A DNA stretch of 64,000 nt from Inia geoffrensis (taxonomy: Eukaryota > Chordata > Mammalia > Artiodactyla > Iniidae), in the NCBI GenBank assembly GCA_036417435.1, contig CM070912.1, positions 22,556,055 to 22,620,054 of the forward strand, read 5' to 3'. The first letter of the stretch is position 1. Each line of letters starts with the position of its first letter. The notes under the pieces are model-generated. The model ran no database searches. It saw only the letters and a program-made list of their open reading frames with translations, and was not told the origin of the DNA. A program made the translations under genes and the position numbers. Below are positions 39,901 to 48,205 of this stretch, piece by piece.

Positions 39901-42900
39901 TCTCCTGCTTCCCTGGGGGTTGGGGTGTCTGGGGTTTTGTTGTTGTTGTTGTTTTGTTTTGTTGACCGTTGAAGCCTATAACAGTATGTTTGTTTGAGAC
40001 GTTTCCAAACTCTTCTTGCAACGACAATTATTTGCCACGTGTGGTCACACTGAAGTTTCTGATCATTTAGCTCATGTTCAACTAATGTTTTTTTTCTTTT
40101 TTCTTCTTCTTCTTTTTTTTTTTTTTTGTGGTACACGGGCCTCTCACTGCTGTGGCCTCTCCCATTGCAGAGCAACAGGCTCCGGAGGCGCAGGCTCAGC
40201 GGCCATGGCTCACGGGCCCAGCCGCTCCGCGGCATGTGGGATCTTCCCGGGCCGGGGCACGAGTCCATGTCCCCTGCATCGGCAGGCGGACTCTCAACCA
40301 CTGTGCCACCAGGGAAGCCCTCAGCTAATGTTTTGACAGAGATTTTCTTGAGTGCCAAGAGGTCAAACAAACAAAAATACCAATAACAACAAAAAGGAGA
40401 GAACAACCAATGTACAAGTTAGGTCTGTGCTGGGGTACTCCTTCACCACTTAGCTCGGCTTGCTCTGCGCCTAGAGATGAGTCTGAGGTGAAAGCTTAAG
40501 GTCTTCTTAGGACTCTTGTGAGCACACGTCTTGCTCAGGTATGTGCATGGTTTTCTAAATACCGCCATGTGCACAGCTGTCTTGAATATCCTAATTTCTT
40601 GAAAGAATCTCACCCCAGCTTCTCCTGCAGACCTCGGTGATCTATGGTATATCTCCACCCGTAATTTCTTACCTCAGGCGTCTTTTAGTTTTGTAGTCTT
40701 CCAGGTAGCTCCTATGAACAGTGCCTATTGCTTTTCCCACTTATATTCTGAGTTACATGAACTGGGTGCCTTGCACCAGTCCTCCAATTATCCTGAGACA
40801 GGTTACAACAGGTGTGTACAATAATTTGCAAATGAGATCTTCTCTGCTCTCTCTGGTTGGAGCAGGGGAACTGGGAACTGGGCTGCCATCTGCTCAAGAC
40901 CAAAACTGCCATGCAGGAGAAAGGCTGGAGCAAGGGTGAATAAAATGTCACAAAACTTTGTACCATTTTTAAGATGGCTTTTTCTTGATTGGGTATTTAT
41001 AAGGTTGTTTTAAGCCTTTGACTCTTTCCCAGATGTCGTACATAGTCAATTCAATTTCTTGTACTTTTTTTGTGGTTTTCTGGGGGGAATGAGACCCTAA
41101 ATCTTCCTCATTTGCCATGTTTTCTTGACATCACCCACCAGTAGCACTTTTTAAAAGTAGTCAAGGTGAAGAACTCAATTTGGTGCCTCTGTAGACTCTG
41201 ACCCTCTCTGTGTGGTAGAGGTGATACTATTCTCCTACCATTCAGGAGCTCTTCAGTGGCTCTGAGATCTACTTCCAAGAAGTTCAGGCCCAGAGAGACA
41301 AAGGAATTCCTTCCCTGGGTGTTGGAGTCCCATCTGCAAGGTTCCAATCTCTGACCCTACCTCAGATGATTGACATCAAGAAATACCATTTCCTTCAGGG
41401 AAGACCTGTCCACAGGGATGTGTCAGGTCAACTGTATCACAGTACACTGAGATGGACAGCAGTTCAAATGGTACATGAATTGGGGGTGGGACCTTTTCTG
41501 TACCCTCTGATGTGGTGTTTCCTAAATTTCAGTCATTCAAGTCCACGTCAACTATTTTTTGCCATATCCATGCACCATGTATATTATTACTTACATTATT
41601 TTTCACTTTAAATCAAATTATTACTTTAAAGCATTTGTTTAAAAAAGAATTTGATCTGGTATCTCAAGTGGAAAACAGTATCTCTTGCCAGAAACAGGAG
41701 GCAATGGTAACCGTAATACACACAAAACATTTTCTTAAATTCTAGCTAACTTCTATTTTCACTAAAAGTTCTGAAATGGTGTAATAACTCTAAATGGAAA
41801 GTTACCTTTAAAACTGTATAAAAATAAAAAATTAAAGGCAAAAAAAAGCTCTGAAATGGAAACTTATCTTACACTTGGTAGTTCCAGAGCTTTTAAAAAT
41901 ATGTCCGAGAATCTCAATATAATCAGACCAATTGGACAGGACTCTAATAAAGGATGCAAGTTAATGTTTAAAGGTTTTTTTTCTGAAACCTCTTAAAATT
42001 ATTCCATGTTCCAGAAGAAGAAAAATCCCAACACAGTGCTTAGTGGTCACATGCATAGGCTGTAAACTCAAATGGCAACCCTCCCTCTGCCCAGCTGAGT
42101 GAATTTGAGTGAGTTATTGTGCCTCCTTGAACATCAGTTTTCTCTTCTGTAAAATGGGCTAAAAAATGCCAGCCTCACACAAATCTGTAAGGTTCACAGC
42201 AGCTTTATGCATAATAGTTAAAAATGAAGCTACCCAGACGCCCTTCAGTGGGTGAATGGTTAAACTGTGTCTCATCCGTAACGTTAGATACTGTTCAGCA
42301 ATAAATATGACCAAACTATTGATGAACACAGCAATGTGGATGGATCCCCAGAGAATGATACTGAGTTTTAAAGAAGAGCCATTCCCAAAGGTTATATACT
42401 ATATAATTCCATTTATGTTACATTATTAAAATGACAACATTATAAAAATGGAGAATAGGTTAGTCATTGTCAAGAGGTTAGGTATGGGAAGGGAGGTGGA
42501 AGAAGGGAGAGGAGAGAGGTAGATGTGATTATAAAAGCAACGTGAGAGATCCTGGTGTTGATGGGACTGTTCTGTACCTTGACTGTGGTGGAAGATACAT
42601 GGACCTACATATGTGATAAAATGGCATAGAACTAGATACACTCACACACACACATGAGTACCAGTAAAAAACTGGGGAAACCTGAGTAAGATTGGTGGAT
42701 GGTATCAGTGTCAATATCCTGGTTATGATATTGAACTATATTTTCTCAAGATGTTACCATTGGGAGAAACTAGGTAAAGGGTACATGAGATCTCTATGTA
42801 TTATTTCTTATAACTGCATGTAAATATACAATTATCTTAAAAGTTTAATGAAGAATTCCAGCTTCATAGGCTTTCCGTGAGGCTCAAATTAGGTAATATT

Positions 42901-45900
42901 TTGGGAAGAAAATTCATTCAGCAAACATTTATTGACACCCCCCATCTGTCCAGCCACTGTGTAAATGCAGAGCTTATAACAGGGAATAAAATAGAGTTAT
43001 GCTATAGTGGTAATTTTATTTTACTGGAGTGGCACACAAAAGTGAGTTGTTATTTCTCAAAATTGTTCTGGGGACATCCCTGGTAGCGCAGTGGTTGAGA
43101 GTCCGCCTGCCAATGCAGGGGACACGGGTTCGATCCCTGGTACAGGAAGATCCCTCATGCCGTGGAGCAGCTAAGCTTGTGTCCCACAACTACTGAGCCT
43201 GCACTCTAGAGCCCGTGAGCCACAACTACCGAGCCCACATGCCGCAACTACTGAAGCTCGTACACCTAGAGCCCGTGCTTCGCAACAAGAGAAGCCGCCG
43301 CAATGAGAAGCCCGTGAACCGCAATGAAGAGTAGCCCCACTCGCCGCAACTAGAGAAAGCCCGCGTGCAGCAACGAAGACCCAACGCAGCCAAAAATAAA
43401 TAAATAAATGATATTAAAAAAAATATTGTTCTTAAAATTGGTTGAACATTGTTCACTAATCGACCAGTGGCATGCATTGAGTGCTTGCATATAATGAAAG
43501 TAGACTCAGAGAGATTATAAAAATTGCCCGGGTGCCAGGTAGAGCCAGAAGCAGGATTCAAACCCAGATCCGAGCTCATTGTTGCAGCTCATCATCTGTA
43601 AACTCACTGTTTTTGACAGAGGAGTGTCGGTCTCTTTGCAGAGTAACCCGGTGAAGACAGCCGAAGTGGAGTGTGGGGACTTTTACAACAGTGGGGACAG
43701 AGCAACTGTTGATGCAGAGGGCTACATCTGGTTCCTGGGGAGGGCCGATGATGTCATCAATGCCTCCGGGTAGGTGTGGCTGACGCTGAGCCAGAAGGTA
43801 CCACCCTCACGAGCCTGGTGGGAGGTAACAGGCCCAGACATTCCTTCATGCCTTGGTGATGGACTGACTCTCAGCCTAACTCTGAACCAAAGTAAGACGT
43901 CATGCAAGTTAAAGGCACTGGGAAGGAAAACTTTACTTTGGTCCCTGTTTGCTAAGGGAGCTTATTCTGTGTGCTCCTCTGATGAACCACATGTCACAGA
44001 AGCACATAAAAACAACAACAATAATAATAAAATTCACCTTTCTGGAATACGTATTATGTGACCCTGCTCTCTGTAGAGCTTTATATGAACCACCTCACAA
44101 TGCTGTAAGGTAGATGTGATTATGCCCATTTTATTTTACTTTCCTTTGGTGGGGGGAGGGTGTGTGTGTGGAGGCCCCAAGTGCTCGGCATGCAGGATCT
44201 CAGTTCCCCGAGCGGGGATTGAACCCATGCTCCCTGCAGTGGGAGCACGTAGCCCTAACCACTGGACTGCCAGGGAATTCCCATGATTATGCCCATTTTA
44301 CATGAGGAAACAGAGTCAGTGAGCAGTGAAAAACGTTGCCTGAGGTTTCAAAGACAGTACAGGGTGCAGCCCAGATTTGAGCAAAGGCGGTCTGACTCCA
44401 AGTCTGTTGTTGCTAACTCTTAAATGATTTATAAAGAAAAAAAATGACTTGTTACGCTAGAATAACATGTTTTCTTGGGAATTTCAGGAAAATTGTGTTT
44501 GTTGTTTTTAAGTTCTAAAACCAATGCTGATATAGTGAGGAACAGGCTGTAAAATTTGTACAAATGTTTAAGCTAAGGAGTTTTCATGTCACGGGAAGCT
44601 GCTTGAGCTTGAGCCAAGCCCCAGAGCTCTGGGAGGATGAAGCATTCACCTCCTCTCTCACCTGGGGAGCACCTGAGCCTGGTATTTCTTAGCATGGAAC
44701 GTTCAGGACTTCACATTTCAGTCCCATTACACAGGCCCTGGCGCCCTGTGACAGATACCCTCCGTGCCAAGGGAAGATGTGTCTCTCCAAAAGATGCGAT
44801 CTGAGGGCCTGGGTCACCCTCGCCCGGGAATTGGCTCAGAAGCAACCATTGGTCCTGCAGGTACCGCATTGGGCCGGCAGAAGTGGAGAACGCCCTGGCA
44901 GAGCACCCAGCAGTGGCTGAGTCCGCTGTGGTGAGCAGCCCGGACCCGATTCGAGGGGAGGTGAGGAACGGGACGTGGAGGTCATCGTGGCTGGGTGTGG
45001 GGCTGGGAAGGCAGGTGAGGGGAACACTTCCAGGCCATACCTACCCAGCCTTGGACCCAGGGTGAAGGGGGGGCACGGTTGGTGTGCATGTGACTTACAC
45101 GATGTGGTCAGCAGGGGGCACTGTGGCCTCATCTGTGACTGAAATGAAGCTGATAGTGAATGCTGCTGCTCCTGCTGCCATCTAGTAGTTAATCAGCTCT
45201 TACTGGGTGTCAGCTCATTTATCCCTCACAGAACACAATGAATTAAGGACTCTTTTTTTTTTTTTTTTTTTTTTCGGTGCGCGGGTCTCTCACTGTTGTG
45301 GCCCCTCCCGTTGCGGAGCACAGGCTCCGGACGAGCAGGCTCAGCGGCCATGGCTCACGGGCCCAGCCGCTCCGCGGCATGTGGGATCTTCCCGGACCGG
45401 GCCACGAACCCACGTCCCCTGCATCGGCAGGCGGACTCTCAAGCACTGCGCCACCAGGGAAGCCCAAGGACTCTTTTAATACCTTTTTGCAGAGAAGGAA
45501 ACAGAGGCATAAAGAGGTTACATAACTTGCCTGGATTACGCAGCTAATAAGTGGTCGGAAATTGAGCACTCTGGCTCCAGAGCATGCATGCTTGATCCAA
45601 CAAGTGTTTATTGAACACCTTCTATGTACAAGCCCTGTGAAGTTAAATGAGGACATAAATAATAATAGGAAACTAATAAATTACCAACATTTATTAAAAG
45701 CCCACAAGGTCTTAACTCTTATTAAATGCCCACAGAACTCTACCTACAATAATAGTGGAAATGGTGATGATAACAATGATAGGAATACAAATACATTTAA
45801 ACGAGCTTCACGTTTTATCTGTATTATCTCATGGAATCTTTACATGAACCTGATGAGGAATAAACCTGTCCTCTCCCCATCTTTCAGAGAAGTAGATCGA

Positions 45901-47943
45901 CATTAAGATAGGTTAAGTAATGTTCCAAGGCAAAGAGTGGAAATTGGAAGTATTGGGATTTGAACCTGGGATTTCCAAAGGCTCTACTGTCAGTTTGTTT
46001 TCCCATTAATTTAGGAAGCATTTACTCTTTATTTTTAAATTTTTATTTATTGATTTATTGGCCGCACAGTGTGGCATGGCACGCGGGATCTTAGTTCCCT
46101 GACTAGGGATCGAACCCGCGGCCCCTGTGGTGGGAGTGCGGAGTCTTAACCACTGGACCTCCAGGGAAGTCCCAGGCATTTACTCCTTAAACTCTACTTC
46201 AGTTGTCCCTCGCCCTGAGCCTCCACTCTGGTTCTTTCCTGCAGGTAGTGAAGGCTTTCATTGTCCTGACCCCAAACTTCCTGTCCCATGATCGAGACCA
46301 GCTCACCAAGGAGCTGCAGCAGCACGTGAAGTCAGTGACAGCCCCGTACAAGTACCCAAGGAAGGTGAGCGAGAGCAGATGGGTGGGGTCTGGTCCCTGT
46401 GAGTGGTTCTGGGGGCTCCACTGCCTCAAGTCTCACACAGTGTCTGGGGTGAAGCCTAAGTAGCCAAGAGCACTAATATTTTCCTCTGGAGAAGCAGCAT
46501 TTCAGCTTAGGGGTGTGAGGGAGCCCACGGAATCGGATGGAACCTCGATCCTGTGTCAGAAACTCATCCATTGCTGGAGTGTCAACCTAAAGAAAACACT
46601 CAGACAACTGCCCAAAGATATCCAGGAAGGTTATTTATAATCTTTCAACATTTGAAAGACACCCAAGCCAGCCACTTCCACACTATTAAAAAACATTATT
46701 TGTCGTGAGAAATACATTCTATATTGCAACCCAACCCATATGCATACATAGCAAACAAAAAAGAACAAAATGATATTTACCCTAACAGCATGTAATACAT
46801 TCTGATATTTTTGGTTCAACTTCATTTGTTTTAAATGCCGTGCACAACCTGTAAAACTGTGCAGCAATAGAGAAATGATGAAATTACTCATGGAATTTAA
46901 TATTATTCTGTAATTTAAACTGATGATGCAGATTTTTAACATAAAATATCACAATAATATATTATTGCGATAAAAAAGCAGGCTAAGAAATGACATACGT
47001 AGTGCTATCTGATATGTTTAAAAACAAGTTAAAATGTCCTTCTTTTGTAGTGATACTTTGCTGCATTGTCTGAATGTTTACAATCAATACATATTATAAA
47101 GCCATATAGCTAATATTTACTGAGCATTTACTGTGTGTACCAGGCCCTGGACTCAATGCTTTACATGCATTATTATTTCATTTAATCCTCTCCACAACCT
47201 GAGATAACCATCCCAGTCTACAGAGAGGAAACCGAGGCTTAGAGACTCAAAGTAAATTGCCTGAGATAAGGGTAAATAGAAGCTGGAATTCAACGTCATG
47301 TGTATCTGACGACAGAGTTCACGCTGCTAACGTTAGGATCGGGTGCACTATCGAGAGTAGAATACAGGATGCGTGCCAGTCACGAAGGGCTACATGTCAC
47401 TGTGGGTAACAAACAGTCCCAAAGTTGCAGTGGAAGTATAACAAGGACGGTGTCTTTCTTGCTCACGCCACTTGTCCACCATAGCTTTCCCGGAGCCTTT
47501 GCTCCACATCCCCTCATTCTGGGACCAGGATAAAGGAGCAGCCACCACGTAGGTACCTCCCAGAGCACTAGAAGAGATGGACAGAGGGGGTGGCCTGTCT
47601 CAATGACTCCCAACTTTTCTGTGAGAGGTGGCACACTTCACTCCTACTCATATTTCACTGGCCAAAGTACATCAAAGGGCTGCATCCAACTTCAGGAGGT
47701 CAGAGGAGAATCTGACATAAATGGTGCACCCCATTAAGGCCCCACATGGCGCCAGCCTGTCTGGGGGACTGTGAGAGGGCAAGGGAGGAGAGCTGAGGGT
47801 TGATAGAAAATGACGGGGGGACTTAGTCAGAATGTGTTCGCTTTGTCCTCAACCAGGTGGAGTTTGTCTCAGAGCTGCCCAAAACCATCACTGGCAAGAT
47901 AAAAAGAAGTGAACTCCGGAAGAAGGAGTTTGGTCAGATGTAA
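12504..47943 (+). CDS. ACSM1: ACSM1, mitochondrial medium-chain acyl-CoA synthetase (13 coding exons, joined)
   Basis: Joined coding segments are 12504-12695, 21904-22114, 24382-24589, 26139-26279, 27090-27249, 29180-29259, 31971-32094, 34319-34399, 34943-35044, 43642-43769, 44861-44960, 46245-46364 and 47857-47943. They total 577 codons plus TAA, with every intron GT..AG and every phase matching. The protein is an ANL-superfamily acyl-CoA synthetase. The family activates medium-chain and branched acids (and lipoate) to the acyl-AMP and then the CoA thioester in the mitochondrial matrix. Seen motifs: Arg-rich presequence (residues 1 to about 34), P-loop TSGTTGFPK (226-234), YGQSET (367-372), SGD with Asp452, [16 protein letters not shown] spanning 466-481, and PKTITGK with the probable catalytic Lys563. 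The start, the APRWND segment and the end GQM match my memory of human ACSM1 better than ACSM2, 3, 4 or 5. The assignment is by recall, not alignment. Confidence 0.95.
13610..13810 (-). mobile_element. MIR remnant
   Basis: ATCAAGCACTTTGCACTTAT, then CCATTTTCCAGCTGAGGAAA and GGTCCAGGCTGTCTGATTC in antisense MIR order, in ACSM1 intron 1. Confidence 0.65.
14990..16060 (-). mobile_element. Old L1 fragment (ORF1/ORF2 junction and upstream)
   Basis: TGTGACTTTAGATCTGAAGT and GAGCCTCTTGTAGGCAGGAT are the reverse complement of the L1 ORF2 start region seen intact at 58.6 kb. Followed by inter-ORF sequence with a (TA)n expansion and possibly 5' UTR. Confidence 0.65.
15391..15440 (+). repeat. (TA)n microsatellite
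   Basis: About 24 uninterrupted TA units in ACSM1 intron 1, within old L1 sequence. Confidence 0.95.
16187..16395 (+). mobile_element. CHR-2-type SINE
   Basis: Full-length in ACSM1 intron 1. An exact 13-bp duplication AAAAGTTATCACT lies at 16174-16186 and 16392-16404. Little diverged from the other copies. Confidence 0.95.
16405..18000 (-). mobile_element. Old L1 fragments (ORF2 and 3' end)
   Basis: AT-rich antisense L1 ORF2 text (AAACCAGTTTTGGTTTTACTG; TTCTATTGTGGTCAAAAAGT) to about 17.4 kb. An older L1 3' end follows at 17.6-18.0 kb (TTTTGTGTCTGGATTCTTTTAC). These may be two separate insertions. Confidence 0.6.
18960..21330 (-). mobile_element. Old L1 5' half (inter-ORF, ORF1, 5' UTR)
   Basis: CATTTAAAGTAATTACTGAT, GAACTCCCTCAGTG, TTTTGCTAGATACAGAATTT and CCTCTTGTATTTGCC appear in the antisense order of L1 ORF1. 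No open frame survives. Interrupted by a short nested L1 insertion at 19757-19845. Confidence 0.65.
19757..19845 (-). mobile_element. Nested, severely 5'-truncated L1 insertion
   Basis: An 89-bp L1 3' end (TATATTGGAGTATAGCTGAT) is flanked by exact 15-bp copies of TTCTCCCTCATTTTT at 19742-19756 and 19846-19860. It lies inside an older L1. Confidence 0.85.
21470..21650 (-). mobile_element. MIR remnant
   Basis: ATTGAACACCTACTATATGC, then GTGAGAAAACTGAGGCACAG in antisense MIR order, just before ACSM1 exon 2. Confidence 0.65.
21904..22114 (+). CDS. ACSM1: ACSM1 coding exon 2 (residues 65-135, split Gly)
   Basis: Encodes [14 protein letters not shown], then [18 protein letters not shown] and the PRVPEWWLV block of the N-terminal adenylation subdomain. 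[14 protein letters not shown] and PEWWLV are conserved across ACSM proteins. The exon is 211 nt and ends after the first base of a Gly codon, at donor GTCAGT. Confidence 0.93.
22315..22340 (+). repeat. (CA)n microsatellite
   Basis: A short CACA run downstream of ACSM1 exon 2, following a C/T-rich stretch. Confidence 0.85.
22500..23300 (-). mobile_element. Ancient L1-like 3' UTR remnant
   Basis: Phrases such as CATTACATTTAGTTGTTATA and CCAGTTGTTTTGCAGAAGGT follow the order of an old L1 3' UTR in antisense. Diverged; family and ends uncertain. Confidence 0.45.
24382..24589 (+). CDS. ACSM1: ACSM1 coding exon 3 (residues 135-204)
   Basis: Encodes [20 protein letters not shown], then [25 protein letters not shown] and GWLDFRSLI. 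It completes the Gly codon begun in exon 2 and ends after two bases of a Lys codon, at donor GTGAGT. The FMPGT...AKDILYRL segment is a family hallmark. Confidence 0.93.
24590..26138 (+). other. ACSM1 intron 3
   Basis: No gene seen. A MIR lies at about 25672-25880. The rest is unrecognised single-copy-looking sequence. Confidence 0.75.
25672..25880 (+). mobile_element. MIR remnant
   Basis: GTTTGAATCCTGGCTGTGCA, then CTCTCTGAGCCTCAGTTCCC and a GAATGAGTT tail in sense MIR order, in intron 3. Confidence 0.75.
26139..26279 (+). CDS. ACSM1: ACSM1 coding exon 4, ATP-binding P-loop (residues 204-251)
   Basis: Encodes [29 protein letters not shown] at 226-234 is the phosphate-binding A3 motif of adenylating enzymes. 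Acceptor TTTGCAG; donor GTAGGA. A (TATGTG)n tract begins about 50 bp past the donor. Confidence 0.94.
26328..26376 (+). repeat. (TATGTG)n microsatellite
   Basis: Roughly eight hexamer units beginning about 50 bp after the exon 4 donor of ACSM1. Confidence 0.95.
27090..27249 (+). CDS. ACSM1: ACSM1 coding exon 5 (residues 251-304)
   Basis: Encodes [20 protein letters not shown], then [20 protein letters not shown]. The acceptor is the tandem TAG-CAG at 27087-27092. I use the first AG because it keeps the Arg-Lys-Leu that I recall from human ACSM1. Ends in phase 0 at donor GTAAGA. Confidence 0.9.
27250..29179 (+). other. ACSM1 intron 5
   Basis: No gene seen. A MIR lies at about 27650-27890. 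About 28.0-28.7 kb is C/T-rich and looks like an old interspersed repeat that I cannot name. Confidence 0.7.
27650..27890 (+). mobile_element. MIR remnant
   Basis: CTGAGCTTCAGTTTCCTTAT, then TAATGAGATGACATAGG and GTGCCTAGCCC in sense MIR order, in intron 5. Confidence 0.65.
29180..29259 (+). CDS. ACSM1: ACSM1 coding exon 6 (residues 305-331)
   Basis: An 80-nt exon encoding [19 protein letters not shown], then ILQQN. The APS(V/I)(F/Y)RM block is typical of ACSM proteins and lines the acyl pocket. Acceptor TTTCTAG; donor GTATGG; ends after two bases of a Ser codon. Confidence 0.92.
29517..29718 (-). mobile_element. CHR-2-type SINE
   Basis: Minus-strand copy in intron 6, from poly-T through GCGGTACGCGGGCC to CCACGAGGGAAGCCC. 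The flanking T-runs obscure the duplication. Confidence 0.92.
29738..30560 (-). mobile_element. Ancient L1 3' end in ACSM1 intron 6
   Basis: GAGGAATTGCTAGGTCACAG, TTGCCAATCTGATGGGTATG and TTTGCATCTCCCC in this order are old antisense L1 3' sequence. It directly adjoins the minus-strand CHR-2 SINE. Confidence 0.6.
31418..31624 (+). mobile_element. CHR-2-type SINE
   Basis: Plus-strand copy in intron 6, about 350 bp before exon 7. The sequence ATAACCCTCTTAG occurs on both sides, so the ends are original. Confidence 0.94.
31971..32094 (+). CDS. ACSM1: ACSM1 coding exon 7, A5 motif (residues 331-372)
   Basis: Encodes [20 protein letters not shown], then [23 protein letters not shown] and YGQSET are the adenine-binding and A5 motifs. 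Acceptor CCCCTCAG; donor GTAGGT; ends in phase 0. Confidence 0.93.
32588..32711 (+). repeat. Compound (CA)n microsatellite with duplicated hairpin
   Basis: Two (CA)n tracts each end in the same 22-bp block AGTGTGATCCCAAAGAGGATCA (32619-32640 and 32690-32711). GTGTGATCC pairs with GGATCACAC around a CAAAGA loop. Confidence 0.95.
33640..33840 (-). mobile_element. MIR remnant
   Basis: TTGAATACTTGGTGTGTGCC, then GGATTCAAACCTTGG in antisense MIR order, in intron 7. Confidence 0.65.
34319..34399 (+). CDS. ACSM1: ACSM1 coding exon 8 (residues 373-399)
   Basis: An 81-nt phase-0 exon encoding [20 protein letters not shown], then IPPYDVQ. The MKIKPG.MGKA..PYDVQ block is characteristic of the ACSM family. 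The donor is GTCTGG, which departs from consensus at +3 to +6. Confidence 0.92.
34943..35044 (+). CDS. ACSM1: ACSM1 coding exon 9 (residues 400-433)
   Basis: A 102-nt phase-0 exon encoding [20 protein letters not shown], then [14 protein letters not shown]. Matches the late N-domain of ACSM1; the [13 protein letters not shown] run is close to my recollection of human ACSM1. Acceptor GCTCCAG; donor GTAAGG. Confidence 0.93.
36971..37189 (-). mobile_element. CHR-2-type SINE inside an older L1
   Basis: A T-run of about 29 followed by GCGGTACACGGGCATCTCAC and ending CACCAGGGAAGCC. A short TGCCC-type duplication flanks it. Lies in ACSM1 intron 9. Confidence 0.93.
39445..39807 (-). mobile_element. 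CHR-1-type SINE, diverged
   Basis: TTGGCTGTGTTGGGTCTTAG through repeated TAGTTGTGGC units to CCACCAGGGAAGTCC. More mutated than the CHR-2 copies. Lies inside an old L1. Confidence 0.85.
40101..40320 (-). mobile_element. CHR-2-type SINE inside an older L1
   Basis: Minus-strand copy with a T/C-rich tail complement. Flanked by CAACTAATGTTTT before and CAGCTAATGTTTT after (one mismatch). Confidence 0.93.
42170..42865 (+). mobile_element. Ancient L1 3' end in ACSM1 intron 9
   Basis: ACAGCAGCTTTATGCATAAT, ATGGATCCCCAGAGAATGAT and TATATAATTCCATTTATG in this order match old sense-strand L1 ORF2/3' UTR. No frame survives. Confidence 0.6.
43072..43418 (+). mobile_element. CHR-1-type SINE, full-length
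   Basis: Starts with the tRNA-like head (CATCCCTGGTAGCGCAGTGG), followed by repeated CCGCAACTA / ACAACTACTGAG units, and ends CAGCCAAAAATAAATAAATA. ATTGTTCT occurs on both sides. Lies about 220 bp before ACSM1 exon 10. Confidence 0.9.
43642..43769 (+). CDS. ACSM1: ACSM1 coding exon 10, A7/A8 motifs (residues 434-476)
   Basis: Encodes [17 protein letters not shown], then [16 protein letters not shown]. Asp452 of SGD is the A7 aspartate that binds the ribose, and GRADDVI is the hinge that lets the C-terminal domain rotate between half-reactions. Acceptor TTTGCAG; donor GTAGGT; ends after two bases of a Gly codon. Confidence 0.93.
44135..44281 (-). mobile_element. tRNA-derived SINE, short type
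   Basis: Antisense copy (GGATCTCAGTTCCCCGAGCG through ACCACTGGACTGCCAGGGAA) in ACSM1 intron 10. Confidence 0.8.
44861..44960 (+). CDS. ACSM1: ACSM1 coding exon 11 (residues 476-509)
   Basis: Encodes [18 protein letters not shown], then [14 protein letters not shown], the start of the mobile C-terminal domain. Acceptor TCCTGCAG; donor GTGAGG; ends in phase 0. Confidence 0.94.
45250..45466 (-). mobile_element. CHR-2-type SINE
   Basis: Minus-strand copy in intron 11, about 290 bp after exon 11. AAGGACTCTTTT occurs on both sides as the target-site duplication. Confidence 0.94.
45590..45990 (-). mobile_element. MIR remnants (possibly two)
   Basis: CAAGTGTTTATTGAACACCT near 45.6 kb, then ATTATCTCATGGAATCTTTA and GGGATTTGAACCTGGGATTT near 45.96 kb, antisense, in intron 11. 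Confidence 0.6.
46027..46173 (-). mobile_element. tRNA-derived SINE, short type
   Basis: Antisense copy (GGCCGCACAGTGTGGCATGG through ACCACTGGACCTCCAGGGAA) in ACSM1 intron 11, about 70 bp before exon 12. Confidence 0.82.
46245..46364 (+). CDS. ACSM1: ACSM1 coding exon 12 (residues 510-549)
   Basis: A 120-nt phase-0 exon encoding [20 protein letters not shown], then [20 protein letters not shown]. The [17 protein letters not shown] block is nearly invariant in ACSM1 and ACSM2. Acceptor TCCTGCAG; donor GTGAGC. Confidence 0.95.
46365..47856 (+). other. ACSM1 intron 12
   Basis: No gene seen. An AT-rich stretch at 46.6-47.1 kb is followed by a minus-strand MIR at about 47110-47310. The rest is unrecognised. 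Confidence 0.7.
47110..47310 (-). mobile_element. MIR remnant
   Basis: ATATTTACTGAGCATTTACT, then AGAGGAAACCGAGGCTTAGA in antisense MIR order, in intron 12. Confidence 0.65.
47857..47943 (+). CDS. ACSM1: ACSM1 coding exon 13, catalytic lysine and stop (residues 550-577)
   Basis: Encodes [20 protein letters not shown], then RKKEFGQM and TAA (47941-47943). PKTITGK is the A10 motif; Lys563 should be the residue needed for adenylate formation. The GQM ending matches my memory of ACSM1 and differs from ACSM2 or ACSM3. Confidence 0.95.
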   Translation: MEFVSELPKTITGKIKRSELRKKEFGQM

Positions 47944-48205
47944 TTGGCAGTAAACTCAGAAACCACTGTGTGATGTTGGCCAAATGCCTGGCGGCCTCAG
48001 GTTCCTCATGATGGTGAGGGTGAGGAGAGGAACGCTGAGGGAGTTGACTTGAAAGAGAGCCAGGAGTGTCAACATTCCAGCATTTTTGTTCTTTTAAATT
48101 AATATCAATCACTATCCTTCCTCCAAGTTCCCTGTTCCTTTCAGATTGCCCAGCTGAGCACTCAGAATGGGGCTGAAGCAAATTAAATACTGACTCAGCA
48201 TCCAC
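47944..48205 (+). other. ACSM1: ACSM1 3' UTR (end approximate)
   Basis: About 260 bp of non-coding sequence follow the TAA, up to a probable cleavage zone after an ATTAAA signal. The end is inferred from the signal and the following GT-rich stretch. Confidence 0.65.
48182..48187 (+). promoter_or_regulatory. Poly(A) signal ATTAAA for ACSM1
   Basis: ATTAAA lies about 240 bp after the ACSM1 stop, followed within 15-35 bp by CA dinucleotides and a TGAGTCTGTTGTG downstream element. This is the usual layout of a mammalian cleavage site. Confidence 0.65.

Larger units (their letters stand above)
36137..41100 (-). mobile_element. Decayed L1 with later SINE insertions
   Basis: Antisense L1 3' UTR and ORF2 end (GGAATTGCTAGATCATATGG; CAAGCACCATTTGTTAAAAA), then ORF2 and ORF1 remnants (TCAGGCTCTCCTGTCTTGTT; GGTAATGAACTCCCTCAGC). 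The middle of ORF2 appears deleted near 38.5 kb. CHR-2 SINEs (36971, 40101) and a CHR-1 SINE (39445) sit inside. The 5' limit is uncertain. Confidence 0.7.
35045..43641 (+). other. ACSM1 intron 9 (8.6 kb)
   Basis: No gene seen. Dominated by a decayed minus-strand L1 (about 36.1-41.1 kb) invaded by two CHR-2 SINEs and a CHR-1 SINE. A plus-strand old L1 end follows at 42.2-42.9 kb, then a full CHR-1 SINE at 43.07-43.42 kb, about 220 bp before exon 10. Confidence 0.8.

Noticed and set aside
40016..40336. Recurring 60-170 residue open frames with [11 protein letters not shown] or [16 protein letters not shown] translations
   Set aside because: These recur wherever a CHR-2 SINE occurs, in both orientations, and are translations of the SINE body.
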